56,299 bases of DNA from CAYSLA01 sp964431685 (GTDB lineage: Bacteria; Armatimonadota; UBA5829): the NCBI GenBank assembly GCA_964431685.1, contig CAYSLA010000003.1, positions 1 to 56,299 of the forward strand. The letters run 5' to 3'. Made by a program: the position numbers and the translations under genes. Positions 44,138 through 53,120 of this stretch are shown piece by piece. Every line of letters begins with the position of its first letter. Position 1 is the first letter of the stretch. Under the pieces are notes generated by a model, which saw only the letters and a program-made list of their open reading frames with translations, was not told the origin of the DNA and did no database searches.

Positions 44138-44197
44138 CGGTAGGCCCGACACTCCTGTCGGGCCCCTGCACACCCGACAGGAGTGTCGGGCCTACCG
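44138..44197. repeat. perfect 25-bp inverted repeat, GTCGGGC family
   Basis: Arms 44138-44162 and 44173-44197 are perfectly complementary with a 10-base loop. Each arm contains the GCCCGACA-TGTCGGGC palindrome found twice at 4713 and 4785. It lies in the 257-bp gap between mfd and the Wza-like gene and may terminate mfd transcription. Confidence 0.8.
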
Positions 44198-44260
44198 TGG
44201 CAGCGGCATCTTGTCTGCATGCTGGAAGCGAGGCGCCACTGCACCATTGACACCATGCCT

Positions 44261-47200
44261 CTACCCAACTCTGGTTCTTGCGTTCCTGAAAGCTCGGGCG
44301 ATGATCTCGACCATGTCTTCGACCTCCGAGATAACCCTGTTCGATGTTGGCGTCATCACAGCCTTGTCCGGCTGGAACACGGTGCGACGGTATACGCGCT
44401 GGAGCTCGCGGCACACGTCGAACGTCATACGCAGGTCTTTGCCGTATGTGATGTGGACGTGTTGCTGGGCCGTAGTCACGCTGCCCAGGCCGTGCTCGTG
44501 CAGGCGCAGCCGCAGCCGGACCACGGCCAGCAGGTTCCATACGCATTTCGGCGGGTCTCCGAACCTGTCCTCGAGCTCGTCCTGGACGGCCTGCACGTCG
44601 CCGGAGTTGGTCACGGACGCCAGTTTTTTGTAGAACAGTATTCTGTGGGCCTCGTTGGACATATAGCTCTGCGGGATATAGGCGTCCACCGGCAGATCGA
44701 CCTGGGGAAGTACGACTTCCGCGGTCTCCTCGCCCTTGAGCTCGGCGACGGCCCGCGAGAGCAACTGGCAGTAGAGGTCAAAGCCCACGGCGGACATGTT
44801 CCCGCTCTGCTCCTGCCCGAGCAGGTTACCCGCGCCGCGTATCTCCAGGTCGCGCATGGCGATCCTGAAGCCGCTGCCCAGTTCGGTGAACTCGCGTATT
44901 GCCTCAAGGCGTTTCTCGGCCACGTCGGAGAGCGCCTTGTCTGGTTTGTAGAGAAGATATGCGTATGCCTGTCTGTCTGATCTGCCGACTCTGCCTCTCA
45001 ACTGGTAGAGCTGTGCCAGCCCGAGTTTGTCCGCCTCGTTGATGACGATCGTGTTGGCGTTCGGAACATCCAGGCCGCTCTCGATGATCGTTGTGCACAC
45101 CAGAATATCGAACTTGCGCTCGTAGAAGTCCATCATCACACGTTCCAGCTCGGACTCAGGCATCTGACCGTGGGCAACATCGACCCGGGCGTACGGCACA
45201 AGCTCCTGAACCTGCCTGGCGACGTGCCCAATATTCTCCACGCGATTGTGCACGAAGAAGACCTGTCCGCCCCTGTCCAACTCACGGACCAGGGCCGCGC
45301 GCACCGTATCCTCCTGGGCTTCGCGCACGAAAGTCTGGATTGGCATTCGACCCTCAGGAGGGTCATTGATCACGCTCATGTCGCGTATTCCGGAAAGCGA
45401 CATATGCAGCGTTCGAGGGATGGGAGTGGCGGTCATCGTGAGCACGTCCACGGTTTTCTTGAGTTCCTTGAGCTTTTCCTTGTGCCGCACGCCGAAGCGC
45501 TGCTCCTCATCGACGATCAGCAGTCCCAGGTCTTTGAACTGCACATCCTTGCTGAGGAGTCTGTGGGTTCCGATCACTATGTCGAGGTCGCCGATTCTGA
45601 GGGCTTCAACGGTCTGAATCTGCTCGGCGCGGGAGCGGAACCTTGACAGGAGCCCTATCCGTATTGGGAACGCCGCCAGCCGTTCACGGAACGTGCTCGC
45701 GTGCTGCTGGGCGAGCACCGTGGTCGGTGAGAGAACGGCCACTTGCCTGCCCTCGGAGGCCACCTTGAACGCGGCGCGTATCGCCACCTCGGTCTTGCCG
45801 TAGCCAACGTCTCCACAGATGAGCCGATCCATGGCACGCGGTTTCTCAAGATCACGCTTGACGTCCTGGATGGCCGTCAGTTGATCTGGAGTCTCGACGT
45901 AGGGGAATGCAGACTCCATCTCCTGCTGCCAGGGAGTATCTGCGGGGTATGCGTGGCCGCCGCTCGCCTGCCTCCATGCGTACAGCTCTACCAGCTCCTT
46001 AGCAATCTGAGAGACGGCTTTTCTGACCTTCTGCGTCGCTTTCTGCCAGTCGCTTCCGCCGAGCCTGTGCACAGTCGGGCCGTTGTCCTCGCCCCCGATA
46101 TATTTCTGCACACGGTCTATCTGGTCTGCCGGAACGTAGAGGGTGTCACTGCCCGCATACTCCAGGATGAGATACTCCTTCTCGATGCCAAGGTTTCTCA
46201 TCGTCTTGATGCCACGGTAGAATGCGATGCCGTGGTTTACGTGCACCACGTGGTCGCCTTCTTTGAGGTCAAGCACACTGGAGATCGGCACCCCTTCGTG
46301 ATAAGCGCGGCGCGCTCTGCGGAGCCTGGGCTCGCCGAAAACTTCCGAGTCGCTGATAACGTTCAGGTGGAGCTCAGCGAGTCTGTAGCCGCTTCGCAGA
46401 GGAACGTGCGACACATACACCCCGGCGTCCAGGCCCGCGACATCATCCAGTTGGAAAGCCCTCTCGTCGAACTCCGCCAGAATCTCGGCGATCCGTCGGT
46501 CCTGGTTGCTGGCTATCACGGTGCACATGCCGTGCTGTTTCCACGTTCTTAACTGGTCGGCGAACGCCTCGATCCGGCCATTGAACGATTCAGCGGGCGC
46601 ACTCTTTACTTCGAACACCACATCCGGTCTTGCCCAGGCAATGGGCCTGGGCAGCAGGACGAAACTGACTGCCTGGTGCCTGGCAAGGGCGCTCTTGATC
46701 GTGTGGTCGAACGGCGCGTGCTGACTGTGCAGACCGGCCAGAACCAGCCCTCTTCCGGCCCGGTTGATGAGACGCTCTACCATCTGCTCCTCGTGGGTCT
46801 GCCACTGCGCACTCAACTGCCCGGGCTCGTCCAGGACAATCAGCGTGTCGGCAGGCAGGAAGTCCAGCAGGGATTGCTCTTTGGTGTGCAGATACGGCAG
46901 ATAAAACTCGATGTTCGGGAAGTAGGCCTCGTTTTCCAGACGCGTGATGTCGTCTTCGACTTTTCCGACAAGGCGGGCTATCGACTCGGCATCGCCGGAC
47001 TCTTTGATGCCGTCTATCTGAGCCGCGAGTTCGGCGCGCACCCGCTGGGCCGCTGCGGCGCAGTTGCCTTTCGTGAGTATGACTTCGCGGGCGGGCAGTA
47101 TGCGTGCCGACGCGACCTTGTCTATCGAACGCTGAGAGGCCGTGTCGAAATGGCGTATGCTCTCGACCTCGTCGCCGAATAGCTCAATTCTCAGCGGGTT

Positions 47201-47836
47201 GTCCTCGTTGGCGGCGAACACATCCACCAGCCCGCCGCGCCGGGAGAACTCGCCCGGTCTGTCCACGACGTCCGTGGCCTGGTAACCCATCGCAACCAGG
47301 CGCGCCTGTATCTCGTCGATGTCCGTGTCTGTCCCTACCGCAACCTCGATAACCGATTCCAGCAACTCGTCACGAGTGACCGTCCGTCGCAGCGCAGCGT
47401 TCACAGGCGCAATCACGACAGGCGGACACGCGGGTCCGCCCCTACGGCATGCGGTTGCGTGTAGGGGCGGACCTCCGTGTCCGCCCGGCAAGCAAGCGAG
47501 TGCGTGGAGGGCCGCAAGCCTCTCTCCCGACATCCGCAGATCCTCGGAGCCTTCCTCGTAGATCAGAGAGTCGCTGGGGGGAAAGAAGAATACGTGCTCT
47601 TTGGATATACCGTAGTGGGGCAGATCCTCCGCTATGCGCTCCGCCTGCTCGTAAGTGTACGTTAGAACCAGCACCGGGCGGCGTGTCTGGTCGTAGAGGC
47701 CCGCGATCATCCATCCTTTGGCAGACGCAGTCAGTCCCTGGACTTCGACAAGCTTCGTGCCTTGACCAACCGACTCCAGTATATCAGAGTATCTGGACCC
47801 CTCGCGGTGCAGTTTTACCAGTTTTTCCAGGCTCAT
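44261..47836 (-). CDS. mfd: transcription-repair coupling factor Mfd
   Basis: A complete 1191-residue ATP-dependent translocase that removes stalled RNA polymerase and recruits UvrA. The UvrB-like N-terminal module, RNA-polymerase-interacting domain (DLKEGDHVVHVNHGIA), helicase motifs (GDVGYGKTEVA, DEEQRFGV, TATPIPRTL, QLRGRVGRS) and the C-terminal TRCF domain are all present. Residues about 116-139 (GGHGGPPLHATACRRGG) are an in-frame palindromic-repeat insertion. ATG at 47836 gives the usual N-terminus; GTG at 47854 is an alternative. Confidence 0.96.
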   Translation of the reverse strand: MSLEKLVKLHREGSRYSDILESVGQGTKLVEVQGLTASAKGWMIAGLYDQTRRPVLVLTYTYEQAERIAEDLPHYGISKEHVFFFPPSDSLIYEEGSEDLRMSGERLAALHALACLPGGHGGPPLHATACRRGGPACPPVVIAPVNAALRRTVTRDELLESVIEVAVGTDTDIDEIQARLVAMGYQATDVVDRPGEFSRRGGLVDVFAANEDNPLRIELFGDEVESIRHFDTASQRSIDKVASARILPAREVILTKGNCAAAAQRVRAELAAQIDGIKESGDAESIARLVGKVEDDITRLENEAYFPNIEFYLPYLHTKEQSLLDFLPADTLIVLDEPGQLSAQWQTHEEQMVERLINRAGRGLVLAGLHSQHAPFDHTIKSALARHQAVSFVLLPRPIAWARPDVVFEVKSAPAESFNGRIEAFADQLRTWKQHGMCTVIASNQDRRIAEILAEFDERAFQLDDVAGLDAGVYVSHVPLRSGYRLAELHLNVISDSEVFGEPRLRRARRAYHEGVPISSVLDLKEGDHVVHVNHGIAFYRGIKTMRNLGIEKEYLILEYAGSDTLYVPADQIDRVQKYIGGEDNGPTVHRLGGSDWQKATQKVRKAVSQIAKELVELYAWRQASGGHAYPADTPWQQEMESAFPYVETPDQLTAIQDVKRDLEKPRAMDRLICGDVGYGKTEVAIRAAFKVASEGRQVAVLSPTTVLAQQHASTFRERLAAFPIRIGLLSRFRSRAEQIQTVEALRIGDLDIVIGTHRLLSKDVQFKDLGLLIVDEEQRFGVRHKEKLKELKKTVDVLTMTATPIPRTLHMSLSGIRDMSVINDPPEGRMPIQTFVREAQEDTVRAALVRELDRGGQVFFVHNRVENIGHVARQVQELVPYARVDVAHGQMPESELERVMMDFYERKFDILVCTTIIESGLDVPNANTIVINEADKLGLAQLYQLRGRVGRSDRQAYAYLLYKPDKALSDVAEKRLEAIREFTELGSGFRIAMRDLEIRGAGNLLGQEQSGNMSAVGFDLYCQLLSRAVAELKGEETAEVVLPQVDLPVDAYIPQSYMSNEAHRILFYKKLASVTNSGDVQAVQDELEDRFGDPPKCVWNLLAVVRLRLRLHEHGLGSVTTAQQHVHITYGKDLRMTFDVCRELQRVYRRTVFQPDKAVMTPTSNRVISEVEDMVEIIARAFRNARTRVG
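47421..47485. repeat. palindromic repeat inserted in frame in mfd
   Basis: Two 25-base arms (47421-47445 and 47461-47485) are inverted repeats of each other with two mismatches and a 15-base loop. They carry the motif GGGGCGGAC. The element keeps the mfd frame open and encodes a Gly/Pro/Arg-rich loop. Confidence 0.8.
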
Positions 47837-48029
47837 AGAACAAAGTACACGCACAAAACCCCGGCCACTATTGCAAAGAGACCGGGTTAGTATGGCAACA
47901 ATTAGCCAAGCTGGATAAAGATTACCCCGTCAACGTCTGCCGTGTCAAGTTGACCGGATGTCGGAGGTGGCATTTCACGGTCGCTGCCCGTTCGTCGTGA
48001 CGCGCACCGATTCAATCGCTATTTCGTGC

Positions 48030-50726
48030 TTATGCGCACGGTTTCTCAAGTCCCAGCGCTACTATCGCCACGTCGTCCTTTAGAAGCCCGTTACCATATT
48101 CCATCGCTTTCTGAAGCAACCGCTCCACCAACTCCGGAGGTGACGCGTCCTGCCTGGCAAGGAACTCCATCATTTGGCACTTGTCGAACATGCCGTGTTC
48201 CTCAGACCGGGCTTCGGTGACGCCATCTGTGACCAGCACAACCAGGTCTCCCGGCTCAAGTTCCAGGCATCCCTCCGGATAGTCGCACCCAGGCAGAACG
48301 CCGAGGGCCATGGCGCCCACGCTCAGTTCCTCAAGGCTGCCGTTTGCACGGCGGACCACCGGCGGCTCGTGTCCGGCGTTTGTGTATCTGATCAGGCAGT
48401 TGTCCGTATCTACGACGGCGAAGAACGCAGTGAACAGGTCCTCCTCGCTTTGCTGGTCGCGGCAGAGCGCTTCGTTGACGAGGCCGACTACCAGCGATGG
48501 TCTGGGCTCAATGTAGGCGTAGCTGCGGAACGCATGCCTGATTTGAGACACCTGCATTGCCGCGACAAGACCCTTGCCCGCAACGTCGCCTATCAGCACT
48601 CCTACTCTGCCGCAGTCAAGGTCGAAGACATCATAGAAATCTCCGCCAACCTGTGCCTCATCCAGGGCGGGCACGTACCTGGCGGAGAAATGACAGCCCG
48701 ACACTACCTGCGGTATCCGGGTTGGGACAAGCGCTTGCTGGAGCATCTCCGCTATACGATGCTCGCGGTCCAGCAGCCGCTGCTTCTCCTCTTCGAAAGC
48801 GACCCTTGCACTCTGATCACGGAATGTGGAGGTTGCTCCAATTACCTGCCCCTGGCCATCGAACACCGGAGAGGCGCTGGCGCTCACGGTAATGGTATCG
48901 CCATAGGGAGTCACCGTCCTGTACCGCGTGTCCGTGACTCGCTCCCCGCGAAGCGCTCGATAGGTTGCACGCTTCTCCACGGGCAGAGGCTTCCCATCGA
49001 GGGTGAACGTTTCATATCTCGACATCCAATCCGTGAAGTCCTCATCCCGGGGCACGCGCAAGATTTCCCTGCCTCCATCGTTCATCCAGACTACCCGGCC
49101 ATCGGCATCGATCATGCTGACGCCATCCGCGAGGTTCGAAACGAACGACTGCAACTCCGCCGCACGGCGCTGCGCTTCTGCGCGTGACTGCGCGAGCGCT
49201 TCCTCTGCCTGCTTGCGGGCGGTGATGTCTACGAACGCGCCTACGCACCCACTTACCTGTCCATCGGGACCACGCAGGGGGGTCGCACCGCCGAGCAGGT
49301 AGCGTCGTCCCCCGCTGGGCAACAATACCTCGAACTCGTCCTCCTTAGTGTCCACGTTGTGGATTGCCGCATACTGCATTGGCAGTTCATCAGGCGGCAG
49401 CTCTCTGCCGTCGCGGAAGAAACGCCGGACCGCCGACGAGTTGGCAGAGACATTGTCGCCTTCTTCCGCCTCATAGAACTGATTCGCGATGGCGTTGCCG
49501 GAAATGTGCTCACACTCCGGGTCCTGTGCGATCCATACTGCTGCTGGAACCGCTTCAAACACAGCCTGTAACTCCTGCGCGGTCCGTTCGGCCCGCGCCC
49601 GCGCTTCCGACAGCGACTCGACAGCCTGTTTGAGCTCGGTGATATCCTGGGTGATTCCGAACCCGCCCAGCAGCCTGCCGGAATCGTCGAATTCCAGGTA
49701 GGCCTTCTCACGCACCCATTTCACCTGTTCGCCCACCACAATTCGATGCTCGACGTTGTAGGGTTCGCCGCGGAGGGCCGCATTCCACTGTTCGTCTACG
49801 TGCTGCCGGTCATCGGGATGGATCGCTCCAAGGAAAGTCTCGTATGTCAAAGGCGTTCCCTTGGGCACCCCGAAGATGCGGTGGTTCTCGTCGGACCAGG
49901 TTAGAACATTGTGCTGCGTGTCAAGACGCCACGATCCGATCTGTCCGACCTCCTGAGCTCGGTCAAGGTCTTCCCGGCTCCTGCGGAGTTCTTCTTCGGC
50001 GTGTTTGCGCTCCGTGATGTCAGTGAAGATTACCGCGAATTGACGCGGCGCCGGGCTGTAGGCAACCACGGCATAGTGACGGTTGAGCGCCGGGGAGTAG
50101 TTTTCGAAATGAACCGACTTACCAGTTAGCGCAACCTTGCCGTACATCTGGACCCACTTTGGGTCATCGTCAGGCAGCAGGTCTCTCAGGGTAGCGCCGA
50201 TCACGTCATCACGCTTGAGACCGGTTAGGCGCTCGAATGCCGGGTTAATGTCGAGGAAACGGTAGTCGCAGGGCTCGCCTTTCTCATCACTGATGATCTC
50301 GTGAAGGGCAAACCCCTCGGTCATTGCGCTGAAGAGAAGCCGGTAGCGTTCTTCGCTTTCCTGGAGAGTAATCTTCAGGGAGTCAGACTTGCGAGCCGAG
50401 GCGCCGTTCGGCGGGCATCCTCTATCAGCTTGGCGGGGAGTGCTCAGTTCTGGATTAGCACCAGACCGCTGTCCACTTTCCGGTCCTTCGGAGACGGATC
50501 CTGCAGAATTCGTGGAATGAGCAACAGAATGTGCGATAACCTCACTGTTGGCTACCGCCTCCTTCAATGATCGTGACGCGATCTCTGAGTCTTCTGAAGA
50601 CGCTACGCTTCTGACGGACTCAACGTGTTCTATTGAAGGACCCGAACCGGCAGCTTGGTCGTCGTGATCAACCCCGGACTTGTCATCGATGCACAGCGCG
50701 TCTCGTCGTCGGACTACTTTACCCAA
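48030..50726 (-). CDS. multi-PAS SpoIIE-type serine phosphatase
   Basis: An 898-residue cytoplasmic signalling protein. A disordered Ser-rich N-terminus (1-120) is followed by about four PAS/PAC sensor domains (marked by FTDITERKHAEEEL, TQDITELKQAVESL, FVDITARKQAEEAL, TFRDQSARVAFEEE) and a PP2C/SpoIIE phosphatase domain with GGDFYDVF, GDVAGKG, TNAGHEPP, VTDGVTEAR and KDDVAIV. Such RsbU-like enzymes dephosphorylate STAS proteins and switch on alternative sigma factors; the STAS protein at 33186 is a candidate target. TTG start with AGGTGA seven bases upstream. An extended -10 (TGATATAAT) lies at 50819-50827. Confidence 0.92.
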   Translation of the reverse strand: MGKVVRRRDALCIDDKSGVDHDDQAAGSGPSIEHVESVRSVASSEDSEIASRSLKEAVANSEVIAHSVAHSTNSAGSVSEGPESGQRSGANPELSTPRQADRGCPPNGASARKSDSLKITLQESEERYRLLFSAMTEGFALHEIISDEKGEPCDYRFLDINPAFERLTGLKRDDVIGATLRDLLPDDDPKWVQMYGKVALTGKSVHFENYSPALNRHYAVVAYSPAPRQFAVIFTDITERKHAEEELRRSREDLDRAQEVGQIGSWRLDTQHNVLTWSDENHRIFGVPKGTPLTYETFLGAIHPDDRQHVDEQWNAALRGEPYNVEHRIVVGEQVKWVREKAYLEFDDSGRLLGGFGITQDITELKQAVESLSEARARAERTAQELQAVFEAVPAAVWIAQDPECEHISGNAIANQFYEAEEGDNVSANSSAVRRFFRDGRELPPDELPMQYAAIHNVDTKEDEFEVLLPSGGRRYLLGGATPLRGPDGQVSGCVGAFVDITARKQAEEALAQSRAEAQRRAAELQSFVSNLADGVSMIDADGRVVWMNDGGREILRVPRDEDFTDWMSRYETFTLDGKPLPVEKRATYRALRGERVTDTRYRTVTPYGDTITVSASASPVFDGQGQVIGATSTFRDQSARVAFEEEKQRLLDREHRIAEMLQQALVPTRIPQVVSGCHFSARYVPALDEAQVGGDFYDVFDLDCGRVGVLIGDVAGKGLVAAMQVSQIRHAFRSYAYIEPRPSLVVGLVNEALCRDQQSEEDLFTAFFAVVDTDNCLIRYTNAGHEPPVVRRANGSLEELSVGAMALGVLPGCDYPEGCLELEPGDLVVLVTDGVTEARSEEHGMFDKCQMMEFLARQDASPPELVERLLQKAMEYGNGLLKDDVAIVALGLEKPCA

Positions 50727-51321
50727 GTTCTTTCACCTGTCCACCTCAACCAATTATCCTTAGTCTGACCGGGCCGCATTCAGCGAGCAGTACTGCGTGT
50801 GCACCTGCCACATTTACCATTATATCACATGTTCTGCCGGACGTTGCCGTGGTCGTAAGAGCTCAGTCTCGCTAAGTACAACGTCATGCCGGACTTGATC
50901 CGGCACCCATCCGGAGAAGGGATGGATCCTGAACCAAGTTCAGAATGACGTGGTTTCTCACATACTCCGAGCTCTTACCTGTGGTCCTGGGCGTTCAAAC
51001 TCGAAATCTGCGCCGGCCTTCGCAGGCGTATAGACCGGGGCGCGTCGCGCTCGCCGGCAGGTAGGCGCCCGACTACTTCGTCATTATTCCCACAAACGGC
51101 CGATCTCAAGCGCAGTACGTGCCTCATCCGGACCGACTCATTGATCCCGTCAGGAGACGACCCGCAATGCGGCGCAGGGAGACAGACGAGGGAGTGTCTT
51201 TCTTTTTTACGACTACTTGGTTTAGCTGACTGCTTGTTTTGGGTATCAATAGGTTGTAGCCAGCTTTCAGTGCTGGAATCGTTTCTCGGAGGAAACCATC
51301 TCTCTGGTTGGAGGAAAGAAA
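50727..51321. other. intergenic region with MITE copy B
   Basis: About 600 bp without a gene. It holds the minus-strand promoter of the PAS phosphatase (TATAAT 50819-50824) and the mobile element at 50855-50978. The stretch from 50987 to 51321 shows only small hairpins (CCAGC/GCTGG near 51260; GTTTC/GAAAC near 51280) in the leader of the next gene. No known riboswitch was recognised. Confidence 0.5.
50855..50978. mobile_element. MITE-like inverted-repeat element, copy B
   Basis: 124 bp, the same length as copy A but inverted internally. Ends GTAAGAGCTCAG and the complement of GTAAGAGCTCGG (one mismatch). Flanks CCGTGGTC (50847-50854) and CTGTGGTC (50979-50986) form an 8-bp target duplication with one mismatch. 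Confidence 0.85.
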
Positions 51322-51840
51322 ATGTCTAAGAGGATTATCGTTGTTGCTCTCGTTGTCTTGGCTCTTGGCGCCAGCTTTGGCGTTGCTACCGCCGACGTGC
51401 TTCCCGTGACTGCCAGTTGGACCAATTTCTATTGGTCGGGCAGTGCTCCGGTGTATGCGACCCCTTCGTTTACAGTGACCTGGGGCGGTACCTTCCGGCT
51501 GTGGGTGACTGACGGCTTCATCACCGGCGATCAGTTTGAGGTCTATGTAGATAACGTCTTGGCGTTTACTACGAACTCCGTGACGAAGGACATCGATACC
51601 TTCGCAACAAATGGCGACAGTGCCTGGGGTGACTATAGACTCAGCAAGGGTTCCATTCTTCTTGGCCCCGGCAGTTATGTTGTCGACATCAAGGTTATCG
51701 ACCAGACAACTCTCGTTGCCGGAGGTGGCGCGTTTATCAGAGCCACCTGTGAGACCGTAGTTCCTGAGCCGTCGAGCGTGCTTGCCCTGGTTTCCGGCCT
51801 TGGTGGAGTTCTCGGACTGGCCTGGAGACGCAGAAAGTAG
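51322..51840 (+). CDS. PEP-CTERM sorted exported protein
   Basis: A 172-residue secreted protein with a signal peptide (MSKRIIVVALVVLALGASFG ... ATA), a short beta-rich body and a C-terminal PEP-CTERM sorting signal: VPEPSS, hydrophobic helix, WRRRK. PEP-CTERM proteins are processed by exosortase and usually go with exopolysaccharide production, which fits the EPS genes nearby. GGAGGAAAG precedes the ATG. Function of the body is unknown. Confidence 0.88.
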   Translation: MSKRIIVVALVVLALGASFGVATADVLPVTASWTNFYWSGSAPVYATPSFTVTWGGTFRLWVTDGFITGDQFEVYVDNVLAFTTNSVTKDIDTFATNGDSAWGDYRLSKGSILLGPGSYVVDIKVIDQTTLVAGGGAFIRATCETVVPEPSSVLALVSGLGGVLGLAWRRRK

Positions 51841-51875
51841 ATTCGCTCAAGTCCGAATACGTTCGATTCAAAATG

Positions 51876-51907
51876 GCGGCGAGGACAGATCCGGTCCTCG
51901 CCGCTTT
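51876..51907 (+). terminator. rho-independent-like terminator
   Basis: Perfect 11-bp stem GCGGCGAGGAC with its complement (51894-51904), followed by TTT, 35 bases after the PEP-CTERM gene. Confidence 0.65.
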
Positions 51908-52133
51908 CGATTATGACCCTTCCGATCGGCTTGACGGGGTCACGCAACCATGTTGACTTCTGACTTTCGCCAGTTTAGGCAGTTGTGTCTTATGGGTAGA
52001 AACAGAACAGTGTTGCCCGGCAGAGGTAGTGTTCCATCGAACTCAGTTCTCATGACTCGCCGGTGACACCCGAGTCCAGGATTCCCGCAGGAAGCAAGAT
52101 TCACAATCAGAAGATGAAGGAGGTTGTATCAAA

Positions 52134-52988
52134 ATGAAAAGTCTATCATCTGCGCTTGCAGTAGCGGTGGCGTCGGTACTGCTCTGTGGAGTCGCGATAG
52201 CGGATACCGTTGTCACATACGACGGTTTCGCTGATATTGTCGGGCTGACACTCAGCGGGAGTGCCGCGGTGGTTGCGACGGGTGACGGTCAGGTCTTGCG
52301 ACTCTGTCCGGCAGTCGGCAATCGGGCGGGGAGCGCGTTCAGTAGCGTGCCGCTAAATGCCGCCGGTTTCAGCACGTTCTTCAAGTTCCGCATAACCGAC
52401 CCGGGCGGAACGCTTTTCGACGGCAATGACAAGGTCGGAGCTGACGGCATCGTGTTTGTAGCCCAGTCGGTAAGCGCCAGCATCGGGGGTATTGGCGTCG
52501 GGATTGGATACGCCGGAATCCCCAATAGCGTGGGTGTCGAGTTTGACACCTGGCACAACAGCTCCGAGAACGATCCGGATTCGAACCACCTGGGAATCGA
52601 CATCAACGGCTCCGTGAACCACGGCCCGGGGAGTCTGAATACTCAGCCGATGAGCCCTGACTTTGACGACGGGAATCTCTGGTACGCGTGGGTTGACTAC
52701 AATGGAATCCAGGTGGAGGTTCGGGCTAACCAGACGGGCATCCGCCCACTGCTTCCGGACCTGAGCCGTGCGCTGGACATCACGTCGATTTTGGGGCAGA
52801 CCACAGCTTACGTTGGCTTCACGTCCGGCACCGGGGCTGACTGGGGAAACCACGACATAGTCTACTGGACCTATCGCGACTACTACAATCCTGTGCCCGA
52901 ACCCGGTAGTCTCGCGGCCCTCGCAGTTGGCCTGGGCGGGTTCGGCATGGCGTTTGCACGGTCTGCCAGACGACGGCGCCAGGCATAG
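52134..52988 (+). CDS. PEP-CTERM protein with legume-lectin-like domain
   Basis: A 284-residue exported protein. The signal peptide (KSLSSALAVAVASVLLCGVA) is followed by an L-type lectin-like sandwich (GADGIVFVAQS, VGVEFDTWHN, DSNHLGIDING) with the Asp/Asn residues that usually hold calcium and sugar. The C-terminus is a PEP-CTERM signal (VPEPGS, hydrophobic stretch, RRRRQA). GGAGG lies upstream of the ATG. It may bind the cell's own exopolysaccharide. Confidence 0.88.
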   Translation: MKSLSSALAVAVASVLLCGVAIADTVVTYDGFADIVGLTLSGSAAVVATGDGQVLRLCPAVGNRAGSAFSSVPLNAAGFSTFFKFRITDPGGTLFDGNDKVGADGIVFVAQSVSASIGGIGVGIGYAGIPNSVGVEFDTWHNSSENDPDSNHLGIDINGSVNHGPGSLNTQPMSPDFDDGNLWYAWVDYNGIQVEVRANQTGIRPLLPDLSRALDITSILGQTTAYVGFTSGTGADWGNHDIVYWTYRDYYNPVPEPGSLAALAVGLGGFGMAFARSARRRRQA

Positions 52989-53017
52989 CGCTGCGCCAAC
53001 TGTGGAGTAATGACAGA

Positions 53018-53055
53018 GCGGGACGGGATATGATGATCTCGTCCCGCGTCTTTTT
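53018..53055 (+). terminator. rho-independent terminator
   Basis: Stem GCGGGACG (53018-53025) with CGTCCCGC (53040-53047), followed after three bases by TTTTT, downstream of the lectin gene. Confidence 0.75.
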
Positions 53056-53083
53056 GCCAAGGTCCGCCTGGCCGCGCTATAAT
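53054..53083 (+). promoter_or_regulatory. promoter of the LarA-family gene
   Basis: TTGCCA (53054-53059), 18 bases, TATAAT (53078-53083). The -35 begins inside the T-run of the preceding terminator, a compact terminator-promoter junction. It lacks the AAAAACGGGC box. Confidence 0.65.
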
Positions 53084-53120
53084 GAAGAACCACCATCGTT
53101 TGCGGGAAGAGAGTATTTCC

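Noticed and set aside
52000..52133. Riboswitch in the leader of the lectin gene
   Set aside because: No recognisable cyclic-di-GMP or other aptamer core sequence was found.
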